Source of the DNA: Dacryopinax spathularia
Lineage: Eukaryota; Basidiomycota; Dacrymycetes; Dacrymycetales; Dacrymycetaceae
Reading direction: 5' to 3'
DNA: 64,000 bases
Assembly (NCBI GenBank): GCA_037974965.1
Contig: JBBPFI010000003.1
Location: 1,488,001-1,552,000, forward strand
Of this stretch, positions 18,455 to 31,009 are shown piece by piece; within the stretch, counting starts at the first letter, position 1, and each line of letters opens with the position of its first letter. The position numbers were made by a program, and so were the translations under genes. The notes under the pieces are model-generated. The model was not told the DNA's origin. It did not search any database and saw only the letters and a list, made by a program, of their open reading frames with translations.

Positions 18455-20154
18455 ATGCTGCGGTCAATAGCTTCGTCTTCAACCGCGCCGGTGTACAGAG
18501 TAGCAGCTCAGCGGCCAACAGCGCGAGCAGCAGCTCTTGCTCGTTCACGCCGGCAGCGACTACAACAGTCCGCACCGTCCGCTGCAAGCAGCTTCCATAC
18601 TTCTTCTGCACGGCGAGAGGAGTTGCCCAAATCTCCGTTCCAGACCTTCGTCGATACCCTTCGGGAAGAGATCAGGAAGAACAGGGAGCTGCAGGAGAAT
18701 GTTAAGCAGCTGCAGGGTGATATTGGCAAGGTGCAGGATTCGGAGGCTATGAAGCGGGCGAAGGAGATGTATGAGCGGGCAAGGGTGCGCATATATGTCT
18801 TGTCTTTGATACCTGTAGGAGATGCTGATGCGCGAGGGGGTAGCTCACTTCGTCCATTAAGGAGAATCCGAGATTGAGGGCGGCGGCGGAGGAGATGAAG
18901 AAGGCCGGGATTAAGGTCGGGGACGCTGTGTCCGAAGCCATGAAGGGCCTGGAGGAGAGCGAGTTCATGAAAGGGGTAAGTTGCCGATATATGCTCTCCT
19001 ATCAATCTCTAAGGCATCCTACAGATCGCGAAAGCCAGCGCCGCCGTTTCGTCCGCTGTATCCACCACTACCGAGCCGATACGCAACACCGCGGCTTACA
19101 AGGCCATGGCCGACGCTGTGATCGAGGCGCTTGACGATAGCGGGAGCACGCGGCATGCCGGGTACGAGGATAAGGAGGCAAGACGATTGAGGAGGCAGAA
19201 ACGGTTAGCTAAGGCTGGGAAGGAGGGCGGTTTGGCAGCTCGGACGAGCAGGACGACCGAGAACCCAGAGTGCGTCTATCTTGGTTACTACCAACGAGAT
19301 GTTCGTGAGCTGACAGGGGAAACAGGGCGGGATCAGCTGTGGTCTTGCATAAAGACGCCGGCAAGCACGAAGCCTGGGAGAGGCTAAAGGAGACCAACCC
19401 CGTCCTCCGCACCTTCGCCCAGCTCAGACAAAAATACGAAGAATCCGAGAATCCTGTCGTCGCCACCCTGCGTGGGATAACCGGTGCAATCGGCTCCTTC
19501 TTCGACGAGACGGAGATGGCCAAGGTTACCCGCTTGCTCCGACAGATGGACCCGACCTTCTCGGTCGAGGCGTTCACGAGGGAGCTGAGGGAGTATATTA
19601 TCCCTGAGGTTGTGGATGCGTATTTGAGCGCGGATAGAGAGGCGCTGCAGATGTGGTGTGGGGAGGCGGTGAGTGCCCTCTGGTTTGGCGCGGCGAAATG
19701 AGGCTAATATTTGAGAAGACGTACAACGTCCTGTGGGCAACCATGGAGCAGTACCTCCGTCAAGGCCTGATCAGCGATAGCAAAGTGCTGGATATCCGAC
19801 AAGTCGACGTGCGTCCCTGGCCTTTCCTCCAACCTTTAAGTGTGCTGACCTTCGAATAGCTAACAACAGGCAAAATTCTGGAAAACGACGTCCCAGTATT
19901 CGTCGTAACCTTCTCAACACAGGAGATCCTTCTTTTCAGGAACGCCAAGACCGGAGAAATCGTCGTAGGCGCTGAAGACCGGGTCGAGCAATGCACGTAC
20001 GCGGCAGTACTGACGAGAGTGGAGAGCGAGCTGGATAACGAGATTACTGGAGGGTGGAAGGTTGTCGAGGTATGTGTTGCACAACTTGAGATGATCTAGC
20101 GGTTGCTGACAAGGGTGGTAGATGGCGAGACGCTCTGCCAGGGGCTTCCTATGA
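18455..20154 (+). CDS. TIM44: Mitochondrial import inner membrane translocase subunit Tim44
   Basis: Model join(18455..18784, 18862..18975, 19025..19269, 19326..19668, 19719..19808, 19860..20069, 20122..20154), 454 residues. It opens with an Arg/Ser-rich presequence (MLRSIASSSTAPVYRVAAQR) for matrix targeting. A predicted coiled coil follows (LREEIRKNRELQENVKQLQ). The C-terminal ~220 residues are the Tim44 domain: NPVVATLRGITGAIGSFFDE, VDAYLSADREALQMWCGE and DVPVFVVTFSTQEILLFRN. Family role: membrane-associated anchor that tethers mtHsp70 to the TIM23 channel. The seventh exon is only 33 nt, so the exact C-terminus rests on that short exon. Confidence 0.93.
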
Positions 20155-21438
20155 TCTTGACCGAGACCGAGATATTGCATATGTTGAGCGTGGAGCCGAC
20201 GCACGGCCAGATACAGATAATGACGCTAATCATCACCTCTCCCACTTGTCTTCTCCACGATGGACGGTCCCCAGTATCGGCTATTGGAAAACCGCAATAC
20301 GATCTCGATCATGAATCTGGGTATACCGAATTCTTTACTTTGCGAAGCGTATCAGGCAAATTTCTCACGAGGGACACCGGCGGCCCAACCGGTTTACGTG
20401 CCCGGAATGGATGTAACATCTCTGCTATCATTAAGGTCCAGCGTATCGGGCAAGCAGCCCGATATGAGTGTATCTGTTAATCCTCACGCGCGGATTCGTC
20501 ATCTACCGCCGAATTGAGAAGAATAATGTCACAGAGCACAGGGATTGCGCAGCCCGGCTGGTGCTGCCTTATATAGGCTGAGATACGACAGCCAAAAAGT
20601 CAAACACTGGAGAGGCAACGAATAAGGAGGGGAAAGCTTGGACCAGGGTTTTCCTATTTCAATGCGACTCTATTTGAGACAATGACACCGGTCCTTCCGA
20701 CAGCCCGCTGACAACCCTGTCCATTCCAATAATACCAACGGCCCGCTCCGGCCAGTCATCGTCCCTACACGTCCATCGCGACTTCTATCCCCGTCGTTCC
20801 CGTGATATGCTTTGCCAGGCTCAACGTCGGCCACACTTCAAAGCCATCAATTCTTCCAAGGAGATAAGAGGTCACGGGGCTCAGAAGCACACGCGCCTCG
20901 GCCGCGGATGGAATCGTCCATGACTCCTCTCCCGCTGCTGAGACGGCACAAGCTGGCTAGGCCGGGCGCCAGCTGACCATCCTCACTGGCAGTTTGCAAT
21001 CCGTGGACCGCTCAGGCCGCTGCCTTATCGTTTCCCTGTGAACGCCAATGTATCGCCCATGAGCGGCTGAGCGTGACCTGCACACCGGTAGCTCTGCCGG
21101 TGCAGTGTCTGGCCCATCCCTGCCCGCGGGATACATACAAGAAAGACGTCTTCTCGCGCGTTGATGGCTGATGATGCCAATCGCACCTGCGATGATGCTG
21201 TCCGCCCGCCATTCCCGCTAATCCGCCCGGCCCCGGGCCCGGCCCCGCATCTGCTTCTCCTTCTTCCTTTCCACCTCGAGCCTTCCATCACGGCATGACT
21301 GGATGACCTGAGAATCTTGCCCTTCTTCGGCGTGGTGCTTTCCTTTGCCTGGTTATATCTGGACCTCGCGCGTCCACGCGGTCATCCCCGTCTGTAAAGT
21401 ATATAGTCATCCCACTCGCGCTGGTCTCTTTCTGTGCG
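20155..21438. other. Intergenic, no gene supported
   Basis: 1.3 kb with only short open frames and no splice-consistent pair. The last ~130 bp are probably promoter and leader of the next gene. Confidence 0.4.
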
Positions 21439-22111
21439 ATGACGACCAGCGCCGCTCCTCCGCGCCAGCCGTGGCCTCAGTCTAAACCCAAAATCGCGCC
21501 CAACGCATCATATGCCGCCAAGCCCGGGATGGCCGCCGGCAATGCACAGACACAGAGTCATAGCATCGTACGTTTCATTTTATACCATGCCGTCGCAATT
21601 ACGGCACTCGAGAACCTTATCGCTGATATCGGCTTTCTGTCCCTGCAGTTCACCCCGGAGTTCATGTCCACTTTCCAGGCTGGCTACACCCAATGGCAAC
21701 AACGCAACCTGGAGGCGGCCTTCCACGCACTCGAAACGGAGTACTGTCCCAAAAGCCGTGAGCGCCTCCCTTTTGCCCGTTTGCGTCAACCGCGCTGATG
21801 TATGCGCGCGCCCGCGCAAGCAGAATCTGAAATGGCATCAGCCTGGCGCAAGCTGGACGACCACGCCCGCAGCCAGCTGTACAACAACGCGATCAAGACG
21901 TTCATGCGGGAGGCGTATGCGAGCGTCAGGCTCCTGAGCGTGCCGAGCGTGTATGCGGAGCTGGTTAGGGTGTTCGATCATGCTGTATGGGTGAGTACAT
22001 GCGCTCATCAATTGTTCGCCCACATGAGGCGATCGTCACGTGTCTCGGCGGGAATGGCGTGCGCTGACAGGCTTTCTGCAGGAAGCAACAGCGAAGGAAG
22101 ATTGGCTCTGA
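21439..22111 (+). CDS. Small hypothetical protein, four exons
   Basis: Model join(21439..21567, 21649..21757, 21824..21990, 22082..22111), 144 residues, all junctions in frame. Residues 1-43 are Pro/Ala-rich and probably disordered. The rest is helical-looking: FTPEFMSTFQAGYTQWQQRN and SAWRKLDDHARSQLYNNAI, ending EATAKEDWL. No signal peptide or membrane segment. The third exon has tandem acceptors AAG and CAG three bases apart (21820 and 21823), so two isoforms differing by one residue are possible. Family not recognised. Confidence 0.6.
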
Positions 22112-23610
22112 ACACCTTTTCCCCCGATATTTCGATCGGTCTCTGCTGCCCGCCGCTGGAAGGCCCCATCGCCGCTAGTGTCGAATGTCGATCAAAACGG
22201 ACTGTCTCACTACCTCGCAAGATCACCATATTCTTCCATTCCCCGCAACATCCTTACCCCGCGCGATGAAGCGCACACCTGTACACCTAGATGCCTCACG
22301 ATAACGTCAACGCCCATGTTTACCTCTCTTCTTCCTCGGACTGTAACAAGATAGGAACCATCGCCCTGTCATGCGGGCAAGGGGGAGCATGCACATGTAG
22401 ATAAAAAGTATGAACGACAAGGCACGAAAAAATCAATGATAACGCCGCGCGTGTGGGAGAACACGGGTATCTTCCCGCTGGACGCGTGACCAGGCAGCGG
22501 GAGATTGATGGCGGTAACGTGGCATACAGTTTGGAGCGAAGAGATCGGGCAAGCCTAAACTGGCAAGATCTGAGCGGGGTTTGGTAGAGAGCTGCCCCGG
22601 GCAGGCCGAGGGTATCCATAGGACTGGCAAGCTGACGCGGCAGAATTGGCGTGCGGATCTAGAGATGTGGAACGGCGGCTACGATGCCGGATAGGGCGTG
22701 TTCTCTGAGTTATGATCGGTGGTGCATGACATGACGTAGCAAGTCGCCCGGAGGGATAGTGTTGAACAAGACCGAATCGGCGGGGTGTTTCGCTTCTGCG
22801 CCGAGATGTAGACGGGACTTCCAGTCTTCGGACCTCTTGATGCACGTGACTCTTGGAATTGTCGGTTGGCTCTTCTCACACAGACGCCCGAGGCTCAAGA
22901 GCATATAAGTGAAGCGAGCGGTGTGAGTTCATGGTAGTAAGTATGAGGAGTCCATAAGCAAATCGGACGTCGGCTCCGGGTGCTACTTCGCCAACGGTCC
23001 ATATAGCATCTGGCTAGGAACAGAAGACGCTTGGCAATGTCGGAGTTCGAGCGGAGCCCCGCATCAACCCCGGTTTTCATCAAGAGAAAGTGTCTTCGGC
23101 AATGTGCGAGGCGGTCGCTCCTCCATCCAGGGCGGGCAAGACAGCTTCGCAGGTTGAGCCCGTGCCACGGGCGTCCCTTACATATCGAGCAGGGCCTCCG
23201 GCCGGAGTATCATCGCAGCAACACCCTTCAGCCGACTAGAGCAACAGATCGACTTGCTGACCGGGCATGCAAGCCGGAGCATCTCGTCCACGCATGCGCC
23301 AAGTGGCCGTCCGAGAAGTTGGAGAGTGCCCAAACGCGTATTCGGAGAGTGGACCCCATTTGGAAGTTTGAGCCGCGACGCGGAGGTGTGTGGCCCTTCA
23401 TTCCATACCCTATGCATGAACGGGTCATGCGCTTTGCTGGTGGGGTTACATCCTGAATACGGACGGCTGAGGGCTCGGAGTTCTTGCCAGGTGGAATGGA
23501 GTCCGAGGGTATATAGCCTGTCCGACACCGGGTGGGACTGGTCCGCCCCTTCCCCCCCTCCTACACTTCCACCAGATCGACAGCGAGGAGCCTCCAACTG
23601 ACCCGGGACA
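22112..23610. promoter_or_regulatory. Long intergenic region with GH43 promoter
   Basis: 1.5 kb without a supported gene. A minus-strand frame at 23178-23654 is open for 158 codons but overlaps the GH43 start and has no recognisable content. TATATAG at 23510-23516, about 95 bp before the GH43 ATG, is a likely TATA element. Confidence 0.45.
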
Positions 23611-25365
<1,755 letters not shown>

Positions 25366-25646
25366 GCCGTTTTTGAGGTCTGCGTCGGTGGAAGGGGATG
25401 TGGAGCTCTCCAAGATAAAAACGTAAAACTTGTGCTACAGTGTTACAGAGTATCAGGTGTACTAGTTAGTGAAGGACGAATCGGAAGCCATTGATCTATC
25501 TCAGCGCGTGCTGCCCGATATCTTTGCAATCTCAGACAAACCAGGGACTGAACAGAAATGAATGAATTACGACCTCGTCCGACGTTACCCTGCCATGCCA
25601 TAAATCCCGAGGGCATGGCCACCGGTACTCTCAACCAGAATCAGCC

Positions 25647-26772
25647 ATGTCGTCCTCTTCCTCCTCCCCGGCGAAGGGCGACCAGCAAATCCCGATCGTC
25701 GACCTCTCCCTCCCCACCGCGGAGATCCAAGCCCAGATCCTGACCGCCTGCCGGGATTGGGGTTTCTTCTACCTCACGAACCATGGTCTCCCCGCTGAAT
25801 CGATCGACAAGCTCTGGCACATAACCAAGACGTTCTTCTCCCTCCCCTTTTCCGAGAAGTCCGCCGCCGGGCCCTGGGACGGGAAAGAGAACGCGGGCTA
25901 CCGTCCCTTACTCCCTAAAGTTCCCAAGGAGCAGTTCGACACTCGCAAATGGCTCGCCCTCCCCGGGGCGTATCAGCAGCCCTTGCCGCCTTACTTGGAA
26001 GAGAATAGAGAGTGGCTGGACGGGTTTAAGCGGGAGTGTGCGGCGCTTGGGTGCAGGGTTCTGAGGTATTTGGCTGGGGCGTTGGGGCTTGAGGAAGGGT
26101 ATTTCGAGCTGCAGCATCGGTATGACGAGCCTAGCATGGACAATTTCGAGTTGATGCACTGTGCGCCTCTTTTCCACCCGTCCACATCGAATATGATAAT
26201 GCTGACTACGAGGTTTGATTTGGCGTGGGGTAGATATACCGTCCACACCGGAGTATAAGGAGAAAGACGTCTTCCGCCTCGGCGCACACACAGACTGGGG
26301 CAGCCTCACCCTCCTCTTCCAAGAGTCCCAGCCTGGGCTGCAGGTCCGTCCACCCACATACGACCACGCCGCCACGCCTTCCTCAGACGAGAAATGGATC
26401 GACGCCCCCGTGCTGCCGGGTGCGGTGCTCGTTAATGTGGGCGATCTGATGCATATCTGGACTGGGGGAGCTGTGAAGAGTACGTGGCATAGGGTTAGTA
26501 AGGGGGGCGAGGTGGATCGGTATTGTGCGGCTTATTTCTTGCATCCCAGCGAGCGGTCGGTGCGTCCACTTTCTTTGCATTTCGCGCTCATGTGCACTCG
26601 TGCTGACTAGGATTCTTCGATGGATGTGCAGGTCATTGATATCCTGCCGAGCGCGACGAGTCATTATGTGCAGGAGAAATACCCGGGCTTCCCGAAGACT
26701 GCTAAGCAGCATTTGCACGATCGGGTGAAACAGGCTGTTCAGCAACAGAATTCGGAGTTGTACATTGGTTAG
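25647..26772 (+). CDS. 2-oxoglutarate/Fe(II)-dependent dioxygenase
   Basis: Model join(25647..26160, 26234..26559, 26632..26772), 326 residues. The N-terminal DIOX_N part reads IPIVDLSLPTAEI and ACRDWGFFYLTNHG. The catalytic 2OG-Fe(II) domain has HTDWGSLTLLFQ (H-x-D iron ligands) and the distal His in KSTWHRV. The usual Arg-x-Ser 2OG anchor appears as RYC. I placed the first intron with a GTGCGC donor at 26161, which restores FELMHYIPSTPEYKEKDVFR, a normal join for this family; unspliced reading stops early. Fungal members act in ethylene-forming, isopenicillin-like or secondary-metabolite oxidations; the substrate here is unknown. No biosynthetic partner is next to it. Confidence 0.88.
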
Positions 26773-27579
26773 TTAGTCGAGACGGAGAATAAGTGACATG
26801 GGAGATTGGTGGACTAGTGCATTCGTATTATGAGCGTTTAGATCACATTGCCAGTCCATCCACCTCAGAACACGCTAGCGGTCCTGAGGGTATGATTCTC
26901 CATGCTGTTCGGTTCATACGTATTAGATGGGTCGCGAGAGGGGGCATACATTCCTGATGGACGCGTTAATGAAGCGTGTTATGTACGTCGCGCAATGACC
27001 GGAATCAGCGTGCTGCATACGTCGATCCTTCCTTCCCTCGTCTCATACCCCATCCTATCGCCCGCATAATGTGGCATTCCCCCCTTTTTCCTAATTGACT
27101 CCGGTCCTAATAAGCAAGAAGGGGGGGCTGTCGTTTACCTCTGTGGGGAGAGACATTTGCGGTGACACTTCACGCGCCATTGGCTTTTCGGACACTGCAG
27201 ACAATTCGCGACCCCTCAGACCCTTTGACTCCCCATCATTTCATCCCCTGCCATCGTGCATCAACTTCGGGTGGATCCATCCGTCGACCATATCGCACAG
27301 TGCACTGTTGTTGTCCTTCTTCTCTCTCTGCCTTTTCCCTCTCCAACCACCATCAGCTTAATATCCCCTTTTGCGCACCTCAAGTCCCTCGTTCCTCCTT
27401 CTAGCCACCTTTCGCAAAAGCCGACACTTTCGGGAACGTAGAGCCGCCCCGCCCCACCTTGACACGTTTATCGCATCGCATCGCGCATCAATCGCGTCAA
27501 GCTACACCTAAAAGCAAGCAACGCGCACTGCGTCCTTCTTCGACTGCATCTTAGACTCTAGACGATCGTAAAGAACAAC
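26773..27579. promoter_or_regulatory. Promoter and leader of the GDP-mannose transporter
   Basis: No gene seen. From 27290 to 27470 the plus strand is strongly pyrimidine-rich, as in leaders of highly expressed fungal genes. Confidence 0.4.
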
Positions 27580-29070
27580 ATGGCAGACCAGAAGTCACCT
27601 GCTGTGGACTATAAGCCCGTGCCGACGAGCGAGTCGGAGGGGAAGCGCGCGGTGGGCGCGCCGGAGCGACCGAATAACTCGCGTGAGTTGCATACTCTCC
27701 TTTACTCCTTGCTTGTACCTGTCAGCGACGGCGTTGCAAGCTGTTGGCGCGTTTTGCGTTCCTTCCTGCCTCTGCATGTTGTGTATGAGATGATGACTGA
27801 CGAGAACGACCAGTCTTTCCCATCCTGTCATACTGCGTTTCATCCATCCTCATGACGGTAGTCAACAAGGTGCGTCTACCCGATGCAACATAACCTGGAC
27901 GAGCCGCTGACTATCATCTCGCAGTTTGTCCTCTCCGGTCGACATTTCTCCATGAACTTCCTCCTCCTGACCATCCAATCCGTGGTCTGCGTCTCGCTCG
28001 TCACGATCCTCAAGCGTACGGGCGTGATCTCCTTCCGCGATTTTGACATGAAGGACGCGAAGAACTGGTTCCCGATTAGCTTTGCACTGGTTGTCGTTAT
28101 CTACACTGGTTCGAAGAGCTTGGTATGCCCCAACTTTGATGGCTAAGGGTAGCAACGGCTGACACGCGTGCAGCAATTCCTGAGCATTCCGGTATATACC
28201 ATCTTCAAGAACTTGACCATTATCCTCATCGTACGTGCGTTTACGTCCGCCAAGAGAGGTAATTGACGCATATATGCAGGCATATGGGGAAGTCCTCTGG
28301 TTCGGCGGTCACGTTACCGGGCTTACCCTAATCTCGTTCTTCCTCATGGTCCTGTCGTCCATCATCGCCGCCTGGTCCGACATCACCAACACGATCAACG
28401 CGCTCACCGGCGCCTGGTCCCCCGTCGACCAGACCGCAAACGTCCCTCTGCCAGATGCGATCACGACCGTCGGCAGCCTCCCGGTGAACATCGGCTACCT
28501 CTGGATGTTCCTCAACTGCCTCGCGAGCGCCGCCTACGTCCTGGCGATGCGCAAGCGCATCAAGGTGACCGGGTTCAAGGACTGGGACTCGATGTTCTAC
28601 AACAACCTGCTCTCCATCCCCGTCCTCGTGCTCTTCTCGCTTATCGTTGAGAGCTGGACCTCGGAGAACCTGAACTTGAACTTCCCACCAGAGACGCGCA
28701 ATTTCCTGTTGTTCGCGATTGTCGTCTCGGGCGGCGTGGCGGTGCTGATCTCGTACACGACCGCCTGGTGCGTGCGCGTCACGAGTAGCACAACTTACAG
28801 GTGCGCCCCCCTCCTTCCCATCCCTGTACTTTCCTCACAGTTCCAACTAACGCGTCTCATAGCATGGTCGGCGCCCTCAACAAACTGCCCGTAGCAGCAT
28901 CAGGCATGATCTTCTTCGGCGACCCCGTCACGCTCGGCTCGGTCTCAGCAGTCACAGTCGGTTTCCTAGCTGGGATCGTCTACGCAGTGGCGAAGCAGAA
29001 CCAGGCCAAGGTGGAGAAGGCGAAGCAGACGGGCGACGGGGGGATCCCGATGTATACGCGGAAGGCGTGA
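27580..29070 (+). CDS. VRG4: GDP-mannose transporter
   Basis: Model join(27580..27682, 27814..27869, 27925..28122, 28174..28230, 28280..28800, 28863..29070), 380 residues. A short hydrophilic N-tail precedes about ten hydrophobic segments of a nucleotide-sugar transporter. Both GDP-mannose recognition motifs known from Vrg4 are present: FYNN ([15 protein letters not shown]) and GALNK ([20 protein letters not shown]). The C-terminus is a short Lys-rich cytosolic tail. Family role: import of GDP-mannose into the Golgi for mannosylation of glycoproteins, and for capsule or wall mannans in yeasts that make them. The first intron (131 nt) is the longest. Confidence 0.94.
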
Positions 29071-29534
29071 GCCGCGCTTGTACTTCACGTATGCGCGTCT
29101 TTCGGCCCAATTGGTGCTGGCTCGGTCTCGTTGGTTGTTCGCCGCTGGTGATACAGCTGTCTTGCGGCTGATCGGGGTTGCGTAGCGCTAGTCTACTATC
29201 ATATGTCGTAAACTCTGTAGGAGCGTGAGACGTAATACTTATACCCAATTAGAGCAATTTGACCTCCCAAGGAGCCTGGGACGGAGCAGTGTGTGCATTG
29301 ATTTGGCATATATAGTGATACAGTATCAGGGCGAGAATCATATCGCCTGACCAAGACCCTTTTTGCAGAAGACTTCTTTACCATCAGCGATTGGGGCAGC
29401 AAGTATGCTAGATTGGTCTAGAGCAGCCACGTTCCAGCGTTGCATTCTCACAGTCCGCTCCCCCTAGCCTTCTCGGCTTGCGCTCAGACGCGACGTCCAG
29501 CAAGACGGAGACCCCCCCCTCCTTCCCCGCCCGA

Positions 29535-30418
29535 TCAAACCTTCCTCTCCTCGTCCACTTTCTCCTGCTCCTCCCGTTCTTTCTTCCCCAGCGCAGCCTT
29601 CGCCCGCCTCTCCAACCTTTCCTTCAGGTCTCCCGCCCCCAAAAGGTCCTGGATCCTCATCGGCTCCTGGGGGATTTCTTTGCTCTTCTTCTCCGGCGGG
29701 GTCTGGCGCGCGCGGGCGATAGCGGCGTTCACTTCTGCCGATGTCTTCCCTTCCTCTGTCCCAGGGGTAGAAGCCGTCGTGGTTGTAGGAGAAGCAGATG
29801 GCGGGGTGGGCAGAGCGAGCGGTACGGTCCCCGCCACCCCGAGCCGCTCATCCGCCTCCCTCTCCCTCTCCCAGAGCACCTCCGCCTCCCTCATCCGTCC
29901 CCTCAAGCCCTCATCAAACGCTCCCCCCGTCCGCATCCTCACCTCCCCTCTCGCGGCTGCTTCCCGCTGCTGCCTCATCCCTTCTAAGCGAGCTTCACGG
30001 CCGATCCACCATGCGCCGGCTACGCAGCCGAGGACTGTTATGCCTTGTGCGAGGACGCGGAACCGGAGGTAGCGGTTGAAGGATGTTTTGTCGCCTGTGC
30101 GGAGGGAGCGCGTCGCGCCCAGGAAGGCGATGCAGGTTAGGACGACGCCTGCGAGTACGTCAGCACGAGCACGAGGGTGTGAGCGAGTGCGTTAGCGCGA
30201 GCACGCAAACGAAGTGAGCGCGAGCCGTCCATATAGCGAGCAGCCGCGGAGGAGGAGGAGGAGGAGGAGGAGGAGGAGGAGGAGGAGGAGAAGGGAAGCA
30301 GTAGGACAGGGTACGCACCGATCGGCACAATAGGCTGCTCTTTACATTTCCTCCAACCCTTCTGGACGTACGTCTCTTTGACCTCGCCCTCTGGTGGGAG
30401 ACGTTGGGGGAATGACAT
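29535..30418 (-). CDS. RCF1: Respiratory supercomplex factor 1, HIG1-domain protein
   Basis: Model complement(29535..30148, 30319..30418), 237 residues, one 170-nt intron. The HIG1 domain spans residues ~1-105: WRKCKEQPIVPIG, a first membrane segment (VVLTCIAFLGATRSL), the LRFRVLAQ motif matching the R-x-R-x3-Q signature, and a second membrane segment (GITVLGCVAGAWW). The C-terminal half is charged and probably coiled (ERLERRAKAALGKKEREEQ). Family role: mitochondrial inner membrane, supporting III-IV supercomplex and cytochrome oxidase assembly. Upstream on the minus strand the frame stays open through a plausible intron (GTGAGT donor near 30642, AAAG acceptor) but no in-frame ATG is found, so I keep the ATG at 30418. 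Confidence 0.88.
30248..30290 (+). repeat. (GGA)n microsatellite in the RCF1 intron
   Basis: About 14 uninterrupted GGA units within intron 30149-30318, beside a GAGCG-rich stretch. Probably variable in length between strains. Confidence 0.85.
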
Positions 30419-31009
30419 CGCTAGACTGCTCGCTGGGGTTGATGTGCTGCTGTCGGATGTTGTTGCTGTGGGAGTGGTGGCGGCAGGAGCGGTGGGTTTG
30501 GGAGCGATGTCCCGTGAGAAATGGCAGGTTGTGTGGATCAGCTTGCCTAGCTCTTCTCCAGTGATGAGGCCTCCTTTATAGTTAGAGCAGCCAGAGGGGG
30601 AGAGAACAGAGAGAAGCAGATGACAGACTCCCTAACACTCACCGCTGTCGATCGCACGAGCCGATCCCCTCCTTCCGGATCGAGCCAAACCCAACTCAAT
30701 AACATTCCGCTCTCGGTTCCGGTGGGAGCGAGGAACGCCGAGTGGCAGTGCTGCTTCTCTCACCAAAATTTGGGTCCGAGAATGATGTCCGATTTTTCTG
30801 TGTGAGAAGTTAGGCGCTGAGAGGGGACTGCGTTTGGTTGGAGTGCATATACCTCTCTCTTCCTGCTTCTCCTCCTCCTTGCTTGTTTAGCTCGCACCTT
30901 TGCTTATAGAAGCATCCAAAAGCCTCACTAGCAGGCACCTGACCACTCCTACATCTCCTCAAACCTCACCTCATCGACCTCACCTTTGATCCTCGAACGT
31001 GAACGAACG
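30419..31009. promoter_or_regulatory. Divergent promoter region, RCF1 and SSZ1
   Basis: A 591-bp gap. On the RCF1 side there are two likely leader introns on the minus strand: GTGAGT to CTAACTATAAAG near 30560-30642, and GTATAT to CTAACTTCTCACACAG near 30810-30865. The SSZ1 side is a plain leader. Confidence 0.4.
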
